In this document: positions 9,930 to 22,900 of the stretch, piece by piece
How positions within the stretch are numbered: position 1 is the first letter of the stretch
How the letters are laid out: every line of letters begins with the position of its first letter
Assembly: GCA_003665825.1 (NCBI GenBank)
Contig: QPFY01000021.1
Coordinates: 186,001 to 250,000 of the forward strand
Direction: 5' to 3'
DNA length: 64,000 nt
From: Microbotryum silenes-acaulis
Lineage: Eukaryota; Basidiomycota; Microbotryomycetes; Microbotryales; Microbotryaceae
The notes under the pieces: generated by a model
What the model was told of the DNA's origin: nothing
Database searches by the model: none
The model's input: only the letters and a program-made list of their open reading frames with translations
Translations under genes and position numbers: made by a program

Positions 9930-10664
9930 ATGGGTGGATCGTCGTTATTCGGCTCCGATTCAGAGTCCGATGATGAGCTCGACGACGCAAGTGCTGGCCC
10001 CTCGCAATCACAGGGGTTCGCACATTCTCGCACTGCACCTCCACCGCCGCGGGCATGCCGCGGGGACAGGTCATTCACCGTATCACCGCGTGCGGCCCCC
10101 GAGGGTTTATTTCACTTTCCCCAGGCGATCCCAATCGAACTACAAACCCTCTTGGTACACAACATCACCACCACGTTACCCCTGACGGTGAAGCAGAACC
10201 AACTCATGTACTTCGCGCATCTCCCATCCGCTCTCGATCCACTCCTGGACCGTCTCAACGCCGACATACCCACTTATGGTCTCCCTACCGAGGTACTAGA
10301 AGATTTGTTGGACCGACCTGATCACGAACGTGATCGACAAGCTATCATCAATCTCTACCGACCCGGAATGGGAATCGCGCCTCACGTCGATCTACCGCAC
10401 CGGTATTCGAGCGTCATCCTAGGCATCTCATTACTCGGGACGACCGTAATGGATTTCGTTTCGACATGCGATTCCGAGAACAAGTTCGAGTTGGTTTTGA
10501 GACCGGGCGACGTGTACATTTTGTCGGGGGAGAGTCGGTACGCTTGGACGCATGGGATCCAGTATCGGGATTCGGATTGGATCGAGGCGGAGGAGAGGAA
10601 GAGAGGGCTTAGAATTAGTGTCACGTTGAGAAGGATGAAGGAAGGGAGTCATGTCGTAGGGTGA
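9930..10664 (+). CDS. AlkB-like 2-oxoglutarate/Fe(II) dioxygenase
   Basis: A single exon encodes 244 residues. The N-terminus is acidic and disordered (GSDSESDDELDD, residues 8-19). The jelly-roll core carries the metal triad: HxD in IAPHVDLPH (about residues 151-153) and the distal His in AWTHGIQY (about 208). The 2-oxoglutarate-binding RxSxTxR segment of AlkB proteins is RISVTLR (about 229-235). The order and spacing match AlkB homologues that oxidatively demethylate nucleic acids or, in ALKBH7-type members, act in mitochondria; the substrate here cannot be told. It is divergent from the DUF1295 gene, with about 480 bp between the starts. Confidence 0.85.
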   Translation: MGGSSLFGSDSESDDELDDASAGPSQSQGFAHSRTAPPPPRACRGDRSFTVSPRAAPEGLFHFPQAIPIELQTLLVHNITTTLPLTVKQNQLMYFAHLPSALDPLLDRLNADIPTYGLPTEVLEDLLDRPDHERDRQAIINLYRPGMGIAPHVDLPHRYSSVILGISLLGTTVMDFVSTCDSENKFELVLRPGDVYILSGESRYAWTHGIQYRDSDWIEAEERKRGLRISVTLRRMKEGSHVVG

Positions 10665-12775
10665 ACCGAGTGAGGAAGAATCTGTTGTCGAGACACGATG
10701 ATAGGATCCCCGGCGCAAATCTAGGAGCTGAAGCGCAGAAACTCAACTGAGAATGATCAAGCCCCACCGTGCACTGCACGGCGTCGTAGTAGGTTGGAAC
10801 AGGTCGCCGCAATGCGTTCGACTGCTTTGTCTCCAGATAAGGATGACGTGCTTGGGCATTGTAAACTTGACGGCTGACACTGACCCCTGTCTGTTCCTCG
10901 AGCAGCGTGCCGCGCCTGCGATCTCAAACGATGCCCAACGATCCCCAACTCCTTCTCGTGGTGCCTATTTGACTTGAGATCAGTTTGCATCGGCTACCCA
11001 CACATCGCGCCGGACTTTGTACCGACGGTGTGAAGGTTTTCGGCGTGGGGCGGGCATGCAGTCCTTCATAGGCAGTCCGACGTTTCTGCGTCACGCAGCA
11101 GAAGGTCGAGGGATTTCTACCGAGTGTTGAAAGGGAAGAAATGGAGCAATCAGTCTTTCCTCACTCCGGGCGGGTCAGACTCTTGGAACAACCGAACTCG
11201 ACTGAGCGATCGAACGTTGAACGCAGAGCTTGAATGCGTTCGGGTACGAGGCACACGCATATTTTGCAAGCGTTGAGGTCGTCTAACCCCGCTCGGGTTA
11301 TGTTGTGATTCCCAGTGATTCACCATGCTAGTGGGTCGATTGTAGAAGAGTGGAAGCCGGAAGGTCAGGTAATTAGGATGGGCAAGAGTTCCGGAGAGGT
11401 CCGTGCAAAAGCACAACGTGCAGTGGCCTCGTTCAACCTTCGCGATGCCCTAGGCAGACGCTGCCGGTCCCTCCGCGGCGTGGGACTTGGACCCCTTGTT
11501 ACACGCTCCGAGTGGCTCAATTGTACGGAGAAGCGATTGGGCGGCAGGGACCTCGAGAACTGTGACGATGGGCAGTGCGCAAATCGTGCGTCAGTGACGG
11601 CGAAGACGCGCTTGTTTCACCACGGCATGGCAACTCCTGTTTTAACAAAGGCATATGTGCTTGCGTTTTCCTTAGCGCTGGTGCGGAACGCTGTGCATCT
11701 TTTGCTATTTTGAAGTGTTGATACAGCCGAGCGGACATCGATCTTCGGATGTTGAACAACGACTGTGCCACTGCCGCATGATCTCGGCACCACCATCTGC
11801 GTCGCAGGTCAAATTCGATTCCGAGCGGTCCGTGCTTAGCGGCTTTCGCTTCGGCGGGTGAAAACGACATCGCGCGACGTGTGCAGGCGCGGCTTGCTCT
11901 CCTTCGCACCACTTGCTGCCGTCACCGTCGATCTCGCGGTACACTGCAACACGGGCACCACCCCTTCCCGTTGTCTTCATAACGCGTGTTCATACCGCCA
12001 CCCTACCCATCTGATCTACGAGCCGCGTGTTCTTGGTACGGCAGTTCCCGAGCCTAGTCGCCGTTTTTCCTCCCGGGGCCGTCGTCGCCCTCGGTCTCTT
12101 CTGCCTTGCGGCTCCCCAGTCCTCGGTGTACGCTCCATACAAACCAACCTAGACCTACTGTGTCCACCCCAAAGCCCCCCATCCCTACTTCGCCCTCTGC
12201 CTTGGCACTCCCTCTCGTTTCGTTGTACGAAACACCCGTCCTTGATTGAACGGCCCACGGAGACCCCGCCTTAACGAAGCTGTTGCGAAAGAACGATATC
12301 CTTCCCCCCAAGTTTTCTTTCCCTCCTTTTCGAAGGAAGGGAAGGGGTTTCTTTTGGGGGGATGTTTTGATCAAAGCCCTCTCCACTCAATTGACCCGAG
12401 ATTTGAAAACCGCTTTTTTTTTTTGTTGAGAAAAAGGTGGACTTCTCTTCGACTTTGTATATTCATGGGTACTCTTGCACTAATCTGGGCCTACATTTTT
12501 TTTCTTCTTCTTCATTGTCTCTCGTGTAATTTGATTACATGTTTTTGAGTTCATTCTCTGGCGCTTCACGGCATTTTGTCGATCGCGTAAGCTCGAGCTT
12601 TTAATCGTCCCCTGAAGTTTGCGCCGAGTCGGAGATTCGATACGTTCCCACCCGGATCTTTCAAAATTGTACGACTGTAAAAAAAAACTTTCTGGTGATA
12701 TTACAACACATCGCACAGGTCCCCCTTATTCCGCTCCTCCTTTCATGAACCCCATCCCTCCCAACCCTCCACAAT
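10665..12775. other. Long intergenic stretch, no confident gene
   Basis: These 2.1 kb contain short open frames but no recognised domain. Around 12160-12300 (+) one frame looks protein-like: ALALPLVSLYETPVLD, an in-frame TGA, then LTKLLRKNDILPP. Around 12040-12140 another frame is hydrophobic (LVAVFPPGAVVALGLFCLAA). These may be remnants or poorly resolved exons. Homopolymer tracts (T at 12413-12424) and the 3' flank of the cyclophilin gene fill the end. Confidence 0.35.
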
Positions 12776-14154
12776 CTACTGCAACGCCTTTTCCGCTATA
12801 GGATTCGCATGTACCTCCACCTATTCAAACCCCCCAAGTCCCGACTCATCAAAGGATCAGTTCTTTTTTTTTTTCTCTACAAAGAGTTCGTGAAGACTCG
12901 GGGGGAACTTTTGGTAGACGTACTCGTTCCAATTTGATAGGGACCGTAGGGCGCATTTTTTCATTCACTGGTACGCGCTCCTGTGATTGGGTAAAAGTTG
13001 GTTGTCATTGATTCAGATAGGGGATAAGAAGAACGGGTAGCTCATAAGTGGGTGCAACAACGTTAACGTACCATCGCGTCCAAAGTCGTATCCACACCAT
13101 CGATGACCCTGTTTTTCCCGAAGTCAAAGTGAAACGTCATCCCCGAGTGTGGAGTAAGTTTTCCCACTCCTCCTCTTTCCTAAAGGAAATTACGACCAGG
13201 TAGGGGATTGGACCTACCTCCCAAAGATTGAATACTTTGTATCGAGATGGGGTTGTTTTGCGTCTGTCGATTGGTTGCAAGATAAGCAGGAGGATGAGCA
13301 CGACTCGGGTTGTTTTTTCAACGAAGCAACGCGGGCACTGACAAGTGATAAAGAACTGCGCCCTTTCAACCCGCCATGTATATTGACCACGATCATCAGC
13401 TCAAAACGCCCAGCACAACCCCCAACCCACTCCACCGACTTACTTGTTCGTATCCGGACCCGAATTAGCCATGGCGACGACCCCCCTCGCGTTGAATTTA
13501 AGCGTCGAACGAACTTCGTCCGCGAATGGCTTACCATAGATCGATTGTCCTCCTTTACCTGTTCCGGTCGGGTCACCGGTTTGGACCATGAAGGATTTGA
13601 TGTTGCTGTTGAGGTGGGAAGCAGGGGAGAAGGGCGTTAGGGTGGATTGAGGGAGGGGAGAGAAAGAGGGTGAGATTGGGGGGGGGGGTTGTTGTTGTGA
13701 GCGTACCGGTGGAATAAGCAACCATCGTATTGGCCCGAAGCGGCGAGGGCGAGAAAGTTCTATACAAGATCGAACCAGGTACGAAGGGGTAGCAGCAGTG
13801 TGCGTCAGAAGGAGGGGCGAAGAACGAGGGAATCAGCTTCGTAGTCCAAGTACGAAATGAGTAGGTGGCGTAACGTACCTCTGCCGTTTGAGGTACGGCT
13901 TCGCAAAATACTTCGATCTGTAGATACCATTCACATCCAGGTTATTAGGTTCAGGACGAGCCTGACGAGGTGCGAAGGGCAGTGGATCGTTCGTCGACGA
14001 ATGCACGTGACTCGACGGTGGGATCCATTCCATGACTGACCTTGATCTCCCCTAGGGAGGTGTGTAGTGTCACGGACTGCACAGTGAGAGTACGTTTCAA
14101 GTTTCAGTGTGGGATCCTACGGCAAGTGCGCTGGGCGGGGAGGGGGTTTACCAT
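12776..14154 (-). CDS. CYP10: PPIL3/Cyp10-type cyclophilin (peptidyl-prolyl isomerase)
   Basis: Nine exons give a 165-residue, single-domain cyclophilin, close to the usual ~161 of PPIL3. Exon 1 is only the ATG (14154-14152); exon 2 is 14076-14041 ([12 protein letters not shown]), followed by [13 protein letters not shown] and [18 protein letters not shown]. The catalytic segment is [19 protein letters not shown], then [61 protein letters not shown] and a C-terminal VEVHANPIA, with TAG at 12776-12778. The active-site [11 protein letters not shown], the MANSGP and QFFIT motifs are intact. PPIL3 proteins belong to spliceosomal cyclophilins and catalyse prolyl cis-trans isomerisation. All junctions are GT-AG and keep the frame. 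It lies head-to-tail with the phosphatase gene upstream. Confidence 0.9.
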
Positions 14155-14527
14155 TGTGTGGATTGGTGCTTCTGCGAAAGGAGGAAGCGGGAGAGAGGAC
14201 GGAAACGTAATAGCGCGTGAACTCGTCCCGAACGAAAGCGGATTTTCGTCAATGATCCAACTCGACGGAAATGACATTCGATTGTTCTCAAGATTGGCTT
14301 ACCTCCTCTCTAAAGTGAGTGTTCTTCTTCGAGTATTATGCGTCGGCCACACAGACGTTCCCGGTTTCACTCCAAGTCTGCTGGGGAAAAAAAGGTCGAC
14401 AGTTCATTGCATGCGCCAAATACAGACTCCTACCTCGGGCGTAAGTCATTCGGTCCGGCTGTTATTTCTAAATCCATTCCAACTTCTATAAAGATGCGCC
14501 TCCTCTGACGATTCATCCTCACCTCTC

Positions 14528-15733
14528 TCACAGTCTCCCACTCCCACCACCATTCCCACCCTCCGACCCGTTCGAATCTTGCCCGAATCCAAGATCGGCC
14601 AAGAGTCCTTCGCTGTAAGCCAAGCACTGATGTTTACACAAGTACAGTTGTTCATTATAGTGGGCTTAATTGGATGTCATTGGAAGAAGGTTCGTCTTAC
14701 TTGTTGATACGTCTTTTCGAATCCCCCTGGACCGCCCTACGGATAAAATAAAAAAAAAATAAAAAAAAGGTGGGGGGGGGGGGGGTTCAGTCGATTTTGT
14801 TCAACACATCACCCATTGACCCCACCCCGCGGGGTATTGCTCACATAATAAGGATCTTGAATGACCTTGCCGTCGCCGTACGCACCAAAGAGGGATATTT
14901 TGGCTTTCGAGTTTGTAGGTCGGATTCTGAGAGCAAGTGGAATTGGAGTAAAGTGAAGGATCAGATTCTTCTCGGACTTTTTGGTCGGATTCGAATTTAT
15001 GGTTTGGGTCAGGAGTGGGGGGGGGGGGGCTGACTTTTCAATGTTGGTCATGTTCATAGTGTCCACTGTTTTGAGAGTTCGATGGAGGGAGATTCAGTCT
15101 TTGAAAGTAGATCTACGACGGAAGTTGACGAGGTTCCGAGGACGTACTACCGACGATGACGTCAAAGTCGTCAAAATCGGATTTCTATCCACGAAGGGGT
15201 AAAGAAGGCGATCGGTCAGTAGTGGTGTGTATCCTTTACGAGCAGGGAACGTTGAGAAACTAGTTCAGGTACCTGTAATTGCCGACACAGCGAATTGATC
15301 GGCACGCCATGCTTCTTACACGTCGCCACGCTCCTATTGCACATCGAAATACACCGTCGACCACCACCACATCATCACATCATCAGACCGACCCCACAAC
15401 CCCGCCAAAAAATCAGCTTCTCACCCACCGAACCCATCCTCCCGTGTCGCCAACTGTAACGCACCTCTCATCCGGTTCCTCACCAACATGATAGCCTGCC
15501 GTTCCGGCCGAATCAATCTTGTCGAATGAATTGGAAAGACCGCGCGATTGGACCAAGTGCGCAAAGACGGCTTCGGCTAGGGGGGAGCGACAGATGTTAC
15601 TTTTGGGGGAAGGAGGGGGAGGTAAGGGGGTTAGTGCAGGCGAGGGTTGGGAACGGTGGAGAGCGGTAGAAGGGGGCGGAGGAGGAGGTGGGATAACGTA
15701 CCCTAGGCATACAAACAAGACCGAATAGGGCAT
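14528..15733 (-). CDS. LTP1: Low-molecular-weight protein tyrosine phosphatase
   Basis: Eight exons give about 169 residues. The P-loop is VLFVCLG|NICRSPLAEAVF, i.e. the C-x5-R-S signature, split by an intron just after CLG. It continues with FDKIDSAGTAGYHVGEEPDER, ATCKKHGVPI, FDDFDVIVVDTMNMTNIEK and KAKISLFGAYGDGKVIQDPYY, then GGPGGFEKTYQQ and CLAYSEGLLADLG. The general acid Asp is in QDPYY. The C-terminal tail is Gly/Ser-rich (GGNGGGSGRL), a small extension. The stop TGA is at 14528-14530. The enzyme dephosphorylates phosphotyrosine in the cytosol. It is divergent from the 15910 gene with 176 bp between the start codons, so they probably share a promoter. G and C runs (for example about 15016-15030) lie in its introns. 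Confidence 0.9.
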
Positions 15734-15909
15734 GCTGGGTCGGCGTGACGGTTGAGAAAGCGTCTTGTAGCCTTACGGAGTTCCAAGAAGATAAAGCACG
15801 ATTTGGGATCCGGTCCGAGGCTGAGGCAAAATGCATCTCGCCAACTTCAAGTCTCGCGACAGCCGCCCAGAGTGAGACGTCACGTGACTCTGTCCGGCTG
15901 GTTTGCGAG

Positions 15910-18900
15910 ATGTCGCGCGCGTTCCAGAATCGGCGTTCGTCTCCCACCGTTGCATCCCATCTTGCAAGGATGGAAACGACGACACCACCTTGGAACGCTG
16001 TCATCGCGGCGATCGCTCCTTTGCCGCCCCCACCCGCAGCCCCATCGTCACTGGGCATGGCTGCTGGAGCATCGCCGTCGGGAAGCGGAAGCGTGTTGGA
16101 TGAAACGACACAGACGACGGGCACATCATTTGATGAACGCGCCGCATTAGCACCCACAGCCACCACGGCCCCAGAGAATGGTTTGATCAAGAACGATCTA
16201 CCGACGCTCAATATCGTCTCGGAAGGGTTCGGATTGCCAGAGGTCAGTACATTCAATCGGGTTCAAGCTGGATGGCGCGCGATCGGCTTTCGCTCAACAC
16301 ACACACATCCCACTGCAATTCACTTCCCTTGCCTCGATTAGGAACAGCAGTTCCATCGAGTCATCACAACCACGCACAAACCCCATGATGAGCCTACACC
16401 TTCCACCTCCGCAACGCCCCACGAAATTTTCATCAGCCCGTCCCTCGTCGCTCCTCGCTCAACAAGCACCCCTGAGCCACCCTCCACCACCTTCAACAAC
16501 AGCTCAAGTACCAGCTCGACCCCACCACCACCTGCAATTTCAGCACTTCGCTCTAACCCTATTCGTCGCTCAAGTCCTCTCAAACAAGAGTTGTTATACG
16601 AGGATGGAAATATCAGTGAAGCGTCCTTCATCATAGAGGAAGAGGAAATCTCGGTGCAAGTCGTCGCGCCGATCACTTTGACTTGTACCGCCGCCGCCGC
16701 TGAGGCAGCCATCACGCCTGCTCGAGTGGCGATGTTGAGGGAGCAGACCGTCAGTAAGGATTCAAGTGGGTATTCGGAGAGTCCTCGTGGTGAGAGTAAG
16801 TACTCTTCGTTACGAATTCTCGGATGATGGGGGGCAAGATACTGATCACCCCCTTTTTTTTGGACTCGTTCATCAGCTTCAGCCGATACTTCCTCCCTAT
16901 TCCCCTTCCATCCCCTCTACACGAACCACACCATCACCCAAAGTCCCAACTCGAACGATAACGATGATCTATCCCTCATCATGAACGAAAGAGGATCTTT
17001 CCTCCTTCCCTCGGATGATTCGCTCGCTCCGACACCGATCAAGAAGAAGAAGAGGGGGGACTTATCCGAGATTTTGGAAGACGAAGAAGAAGAAGAAGAA
17101 GAAGAAGAACAATCGGCGAATTTGAGTCAATTGTTGAAAGGGTTGAGGGAAGGGAGTCCGTTGTCGATTCATTTGGGATCGGAATTGGGGGTCAGTACGA
17201 GGATTTTGAGAGCGCAAGAAGTCGGGGAGACGCGGATGCCGAGTCGGTTGGGAACGGTCGAGGTATTGGCCTCGACCACAAAGGAGTCGATCACGGCATC
17301 GCCTACGCCTGCCACACCTACGCAAGCCGACGAGTCGATGATGAACCGATCCAAGATCGATGACGTTGAGGAATTGTTCGAAAAATTGGCCGAACGGGGG
17401 AAGGGAAGTGGGAGTGAAGGGGTGGAGCATGGCGTGGAGGATGAATCGATGCTTTCGTTGTTTGGGGCGAGGGATGAGTCAATCGAGCAAGGGGAGGGGA
17501 TGGTCGGGAGTGTCGCAAAGGAACCGACACCCATTCCCCTGTCTCAGACTCGGGTCCAAGAAACTCCTCCCGATCATTCTATGACTACACTCGAAGACGT
17601 ACAAGGCGCATGGTCGCAACTCCTTGCCGCCCCCTTGGCATCCAGCCCCGTTGAACAAGAGAAAAGGGTCGAGGACGAATCGATGCTTTCCTTCGAGATG
17701 ATGAGGGACGAGACGATTGGGGTTATCGAAGGGCAGCTTGTCGAATCGCCTTTGGCTCTCGCGATCGAGAGTTCGATGAGCAAGGTCGGAACGGGCGCGT
17801 TCATGGCCTCACCATTAGGGACTCCGGAGGGAATGAGGACGGTACGACCTTTATCGCCTGTCGCGAGGGAATCAACGCCCCCATCGAAGACGGAGGCGGA
17901 GGTGCCTTTGTCCACGACGATAGCGAAGACGGTGCCAACGCCAAGTCGAGGATTGGAACGACTGAGGAATAAGATGGTCGCCTTGCGACTTGAGGCGTTG
18001 CAGACTCAGAACCAAGCCGTCATTCCGCTCGGGAACCCCACCCCTACCGCCGCCACCGAACCCGAACCTGACGTCCTACCCACACCTTCAACCCCCGTCC
18101 GACGTCCGAGACTTTCATCGACGATATTACAGACCCCGATTGGATCCAGTGCGGCGGCGCTGAGGTTGGAAAAGTATAGGGCGATGAACACGCCCAAGAC
18201 GGTCGGGAGGGATGAGGTGGTGGCGATCAAGTTGCCGACTGCGGAGGAGGGCAAAGGAAAGAACGAAGTTGGGGCGAGCGCGCCGAGAACACCGTCCACG
18301 ACGATGGTAATCACACCGATGAGGACAATTTCCACCCTTGACGCGAGCGCGAAAAGACACAAGAGGAGCGAGACGATCCAATTGACTTCGTCGGCGGGAA
18401 AATCGTTGTTCTCACCTGCGGTGGGGTCCAGGACGGTGGCTGGGCCGGAGCGGGGGGTCGGGACGAGTCCTTTGGTTCGGATGGCGGTGGCTGGGGATAG
18501 GAGGAGGAGTCTGATTGCTACCTCTACCGCTGTGCCGAGTCCGGTGAAGATGAGGAGCCTGAGGGAAGGGGCGGCCGAAGAGGCAAGGCCGGTGAGGAGC
18601 TCGACCACATCGACGGCGACGACCGGTCGGGTTGGAACTCGCGCTGGACAGACCGGGTCGACTACCTCAACGACGGCGACACGACCGATTCCGTCGGTTC
18701 GATCGTCGACATACTCGACGACGCCGAGCCGAGTATCGTTACTTACCGGTGGTCGACCGACACCACGCATCCCCACGACGACGACGACCACCACCGCGCT
18801 GCTTCCGAACTTCAACGACCAAAACGTTGCACCCGCACGTAGCATCACTCGACCCTCGACGACGTCTACGACGTCTAGTAGTCTTCTCCCACTCCGTTCT

Positions 18901-19218
18901 TCAGCCTTGTTGAAGACGCGTCCTACGTTCCAGCCCCGGGTTTTGAAACCGTTGGTTTCTTCGAGGAAGTCGTCGTCGACGACGTCGACGAGCGTTGGCG
19001 ATAAGATTGCGACGGGAACTCGACCGAGGTTCGGGTTGGGGCCGCTGCCTGCACGAAGTACGACGATAGGGACGGCGCCGGATGGTGCAGGTGGTGGTAT
19101 TGGGGTTGGGGCAGGTGTGGGAGCGAGGACGACGACTTCGGTTACGAGCACGAGGAAAACTCTGGCCCCTGTTGCTGGAGCGAGACGCCCGGTAGGGTCG
19201 CGGGTGGCTTTAGGGTGA
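15910..19218 (+). CDS. Large Ser/Thr-rich, mostly disordered protein of unknown function
   Basis: Three exons join in frame: from ATG 15910 (MSRAFQNRR) to about 16241, 16342 to about 16790, and 16876-19218, giving about 1,040 residues. Most is low in complexity, with a Glu run (about 17082-17108) after a basic KKKKR patch. A motif of about 20 residues recurs: EDESMLSLFGARDESIEQG and EDESMLSFEMMRDETIGVI, with a related DESMMNRSKIDDVEE before them. Two short helical segments stand out, LERLRNKMVALRLEALQ and AAALRLEKYRAMNTPK. Many S/T-P sites suggest phosphorylation. I do not recognise a family; a cell-cycle or cytoskeletal scaffold is a guess. The long minus-strand frame at 18006-19151 is its shadow. 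Confidence 0.75.
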
Positions 19219-19957
19219 AGGAGTTCGGGAGGCGAAAGCGGAGACGTTTTTGTGACATCCTTATCCTATGAACATGAAGACAACACTTGCAGAATTGACG
19301 GAGCGCTTTTCGAGAGGTAGCTGAGAGCAGCGATTGAGAGCTTCTTTCCGCCCTTGCCCCCACAATAGCTGTTCACGCACTCACTAGAGCCTAGGGTGTG
19401 ATGATATGCGACTTTTCGCAGAGCAACCTGATCATGTGGCAATAGCTTCGGCGTTTTAGCTCCCGTCACAATTTGCTGCGTTTCTTCATCGTGTTTCGGT
19501 AGCTATTGCTCATCGGCATCCGTTTCTTGCAGAGCACTCCTAGTGGAGACTCTCTTCGAAGACCCCCAAGCAATGCGATCGATCGAGGTGCTCAAAGGAC
19601 CGTGTACCGCAGAAGTGGGGGCCTATTTGCCATCGATCGTTGGGCCCATTATTCACTTTTTTGACGATCGGCTCGGGAAGGGGAGCTTTTCACTGAGCTG
19701 GAATCTCGCACCCGGACAGCCCCTTGTAGTCAACCGGACGTGTACGGGGAGCCGAATTAGACCACGTTTACGGCCACCTTCCTCGGCTCTCATTTGTGGG
19801 CAATCGATGCTCGCCCGGTAACACACTCGGCGTTCTTTTCCAAGAAAATCTACGACATCGCAAGAGCCTAACAAAACGAATGCACCAAGTAAAGTCTGAA
19901 TCACACTTGATCATTAAGCCCAACCCGCACCTCATTCGACCTCGCCCCCAAGTCCAA
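19219..19957. other. Intergenic between convergent genes, nothing recognised
   Basis: 3' flanks of the Ser/Thr-rich protein gene and the GH36 gene. Short open frames have no domain or conserved splice pattern. Confidence 0.4.
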
Positions 19958-22900
19958 TCAAATTCTCTCCTGACCGACTTCCACCACCCATTCCGATCCC
20001 GTCGGCGCGCCCATCGCAGTCCAACACCCTTCCAGATTCACATCAACCAACTGCCTTTCCTTCGTCTTCTCCCCCTTTTCAATCCATTGCTCATCGATGC
20101 GCTCACCATCGAGGACGAACACGAGGCGTTCTGATTGATCCACGAAGAACCCAAGGTGAGAACTGGCGTAGCTGAGGGTAATGCGCAGGCGGTCTTGATC
20201 GATCGGGAACACACTCGGCGTTTCCCTCGTTTCTGAGGCCTTCGACTCTGCGATGACCGAACTCTTCGCATTCGCTTTGATCGAACGCGAACCAGATCTA
20301 CTCGGGAACGCTCCCAGTGTCCAAAGGACGACAGCGAAAGAAAAACCCATCCAGACCCTTAGTTCAGTCCATAGCGTTGCCAAAGGCCGGTGAAGAAGAT
20401 CACGACCGAAGCCGACGATTTGGTCACGGGGCTGAATCTTGGCGTCTATAGTCGAGGTGGAGGTGAAGTACGTCAGGATTGAGGCTAGACGCGAATGGTT
20501 CGAGGGGCGGGGGAACGTGCGGGAACGTGGCTCATTCGAGGCGGAGGACGCCACGAGATCTGAGCAGGTCATGGTTGATGGAGGGGCGGCCTTAGAGGTA
20601 GAAGCCGTCTTCAAAGTTGAAGACAAACCCTGGACTACGGCGATCTCCTTGATTGCCGCCAGTCCAGTCGTCTTGTCCGTCAGACCGAGACAAGCAATCT
20701 TGATCCCGTCGACGGTGTAGGACTGAGCAACCGTGACCATCTGCGACTGCTTGGCTTCAACGTTGATCGTGACTAAAGGTGTGGCGCACGATCTGAGCGT
20801 GAGGCTTAAATCGTTTGGGCTGATCCAGGAAGCCCAGTCGTGTCCGGCGACGTACAACGCCACTGGGGCCGTGGCTTTGAGAGGCCCCAGAGCCTCGACG
20901 ACGTCGTTCGAGTTGATACTGGTGAAGGCATGCGCTTCATTCGAGCGGGTGTTCCAAGCGCCCAAATGCGCACCTTGCGCCTCGGGGAACGCCAGCGCCA
21001 CAACGAAAGCTTGTCCCACCCCTTCGCCCATAACATCGTCGTTCAGACGCCCTTCCAATCCGGCTCCGACGCGATTCGTCGTCTTGACCAATCCAGCACC
21101 ACCTTGCTTCGTCTTGGCCAAAGCAGCACCCCATCCCTTTTGAGGGTGCAAGGGTCGCGTCATCAAGTCGGTCGAATACGTCGGAGCGGGAGAAAACGAG
21201 CGGAACGGGACGTGGTAGTCCTGTCCCCAAGGATGCAACTCCTCCCCCATGTCGAAATCGGGGATCAGCTCGAGCGCGCGGATAAGGATCGTGTTGGTCC
21301 CGTTGACGTAAATGTGCCAGCGATGAGAGTCGTCTTGCTCGGGGAAGTAATCGTCCGAGTTGCGGATCACCGACTTCGTACCGTTGGACTTGCGAAGAGC
21401 CAAAGCACCACCCCAGATGCGGGGACTCCCGGCCATGCAGTGGATGGTCGTGCCGTCGCCAAAGACCTGGTTCGACATCTTGCGCATGGTGCGGTGCATC
21501 GCATGCCTCAATTCACCTACATCGTCCGTTCCACCCGAGACGAGGTAGTCGGGATGGGCCTGATCGTCAACCTTGACAAAGTCGACACCGGCAGCTTTGA
21601 GAGACTTGAAGTAATCGCCGTAGTAGTCCTCCAATCGGCCGATCGAAGGAAGGTACCATAGCGCAATGGCCTCGTCCCAGTAGTCCGAGTGCAGATTCCA
21701 TCGTTGGAGGTCGTAGCGTGCCATGGGTCCATCAAGCTCTAGTCCATCCCAATAACCTGCGATGGTCATCCAGACGCCGACACGCTGAATGCCCTTGGCT
21801 TTGATTCGCTTTACCGCGTCCGCTAATTCGGGGCTGGCGGCGACGTTCGATGGTGACGAGTGGGAAGTCGAGGACTGGATCGCATCGCCAGCCACGTCGT
21901 ACCAGGTCGAACGGACACCGAACGAGTGCAACGTCTGCTGCAGTCGACCAGGACGTCCAGGGGCTTGCTTGATGTCTTGCCATCCATCATCGAGCAGGAC
22001 TGTGTCGAGACTGGCGGAGAATAAGGGCGAACTCGTTGATGGCGAGAGGAGCACGTCGAGCCACTTGAGAACGTCCGAGAGTTTGTACCTGCAGCATAGT
22101 GGTGTGAGAGATCAGATCTTGGTAATTCCGTGGACGAGAGTATTGACTTACGCTTGGTATCCGAGGGCGTTCCAGGTGCAAACTCGGACCCCCTGGGAAG
22201 GCTCCGCCTCCTTCGGCGCCTTCACCATTGCTTGATCCAAGTCACCTGTCAAGGTCTTCTCGGCAACTTTGACGCATTCGGCGACCAGTTTCTCCAAATC
22301 CCCATCGACGCCTCGCCCCACAACGACATGACCCTGTACGCCCGGAGCACCCGTATCCCGCATACATCTCAGCCAAACTTTATCTTCACCTCCTCGAATG
22401 GTGGACATGACTTGGTCCGTCGTGAAGGGGAGGAGGACGAGGATTGGAGGGGTTGGTGATTCCGAGGTCGGCTTGCCCCGCAAGAAGAGGAGTTGACCTT
22501 CGAACTCCGTCGAAAGCGACGAAATTGGGGATCCCGAAAGAAGTTGACGAGTGAGGAACCAGATTCGTCTAACAATAAAGTTGTGGTACACAGTCAGTCC
22601 TGGTTCGACGAAAAGGGAGCACATAAACAGAAGAACGTACTCGCTGCGCTCCCATACGACACCTTCGCACCAATCCTGGGCCGCAATGTCGAGATCGAAT
22701 GACTCGATTGCATTGCTTTCCCTGTCCTTAAGTGCAAACGTCTTGAGCTCAACCTTCCCTCTGGATCGTGGTGCCGTTTCACTGGCGGAAACAATTTCGA
22801 TCGTGCCATTCGCTCCAGACGCACCGAGCCATTCGTATTCGGACTCGACATGTCGTTTTCGATAGGTGAACTCGTATGTTCCCAGTGTTGCATCGGAGAG

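Noticed and set aside
18006..19151. 381-residue open frame on the minus strand
   Set aside because: It is antisense to the last exon of the Ser/Thr-rich protein; the Val/Gly-rich composition is the mirror of Ser/Thr/Pro codons on the plus strand.
20840..21661. 273-residue plus-strand frame
   Set aside because: Shadow of the GH36 gene, whose catalytic motifs are on the minus strand.
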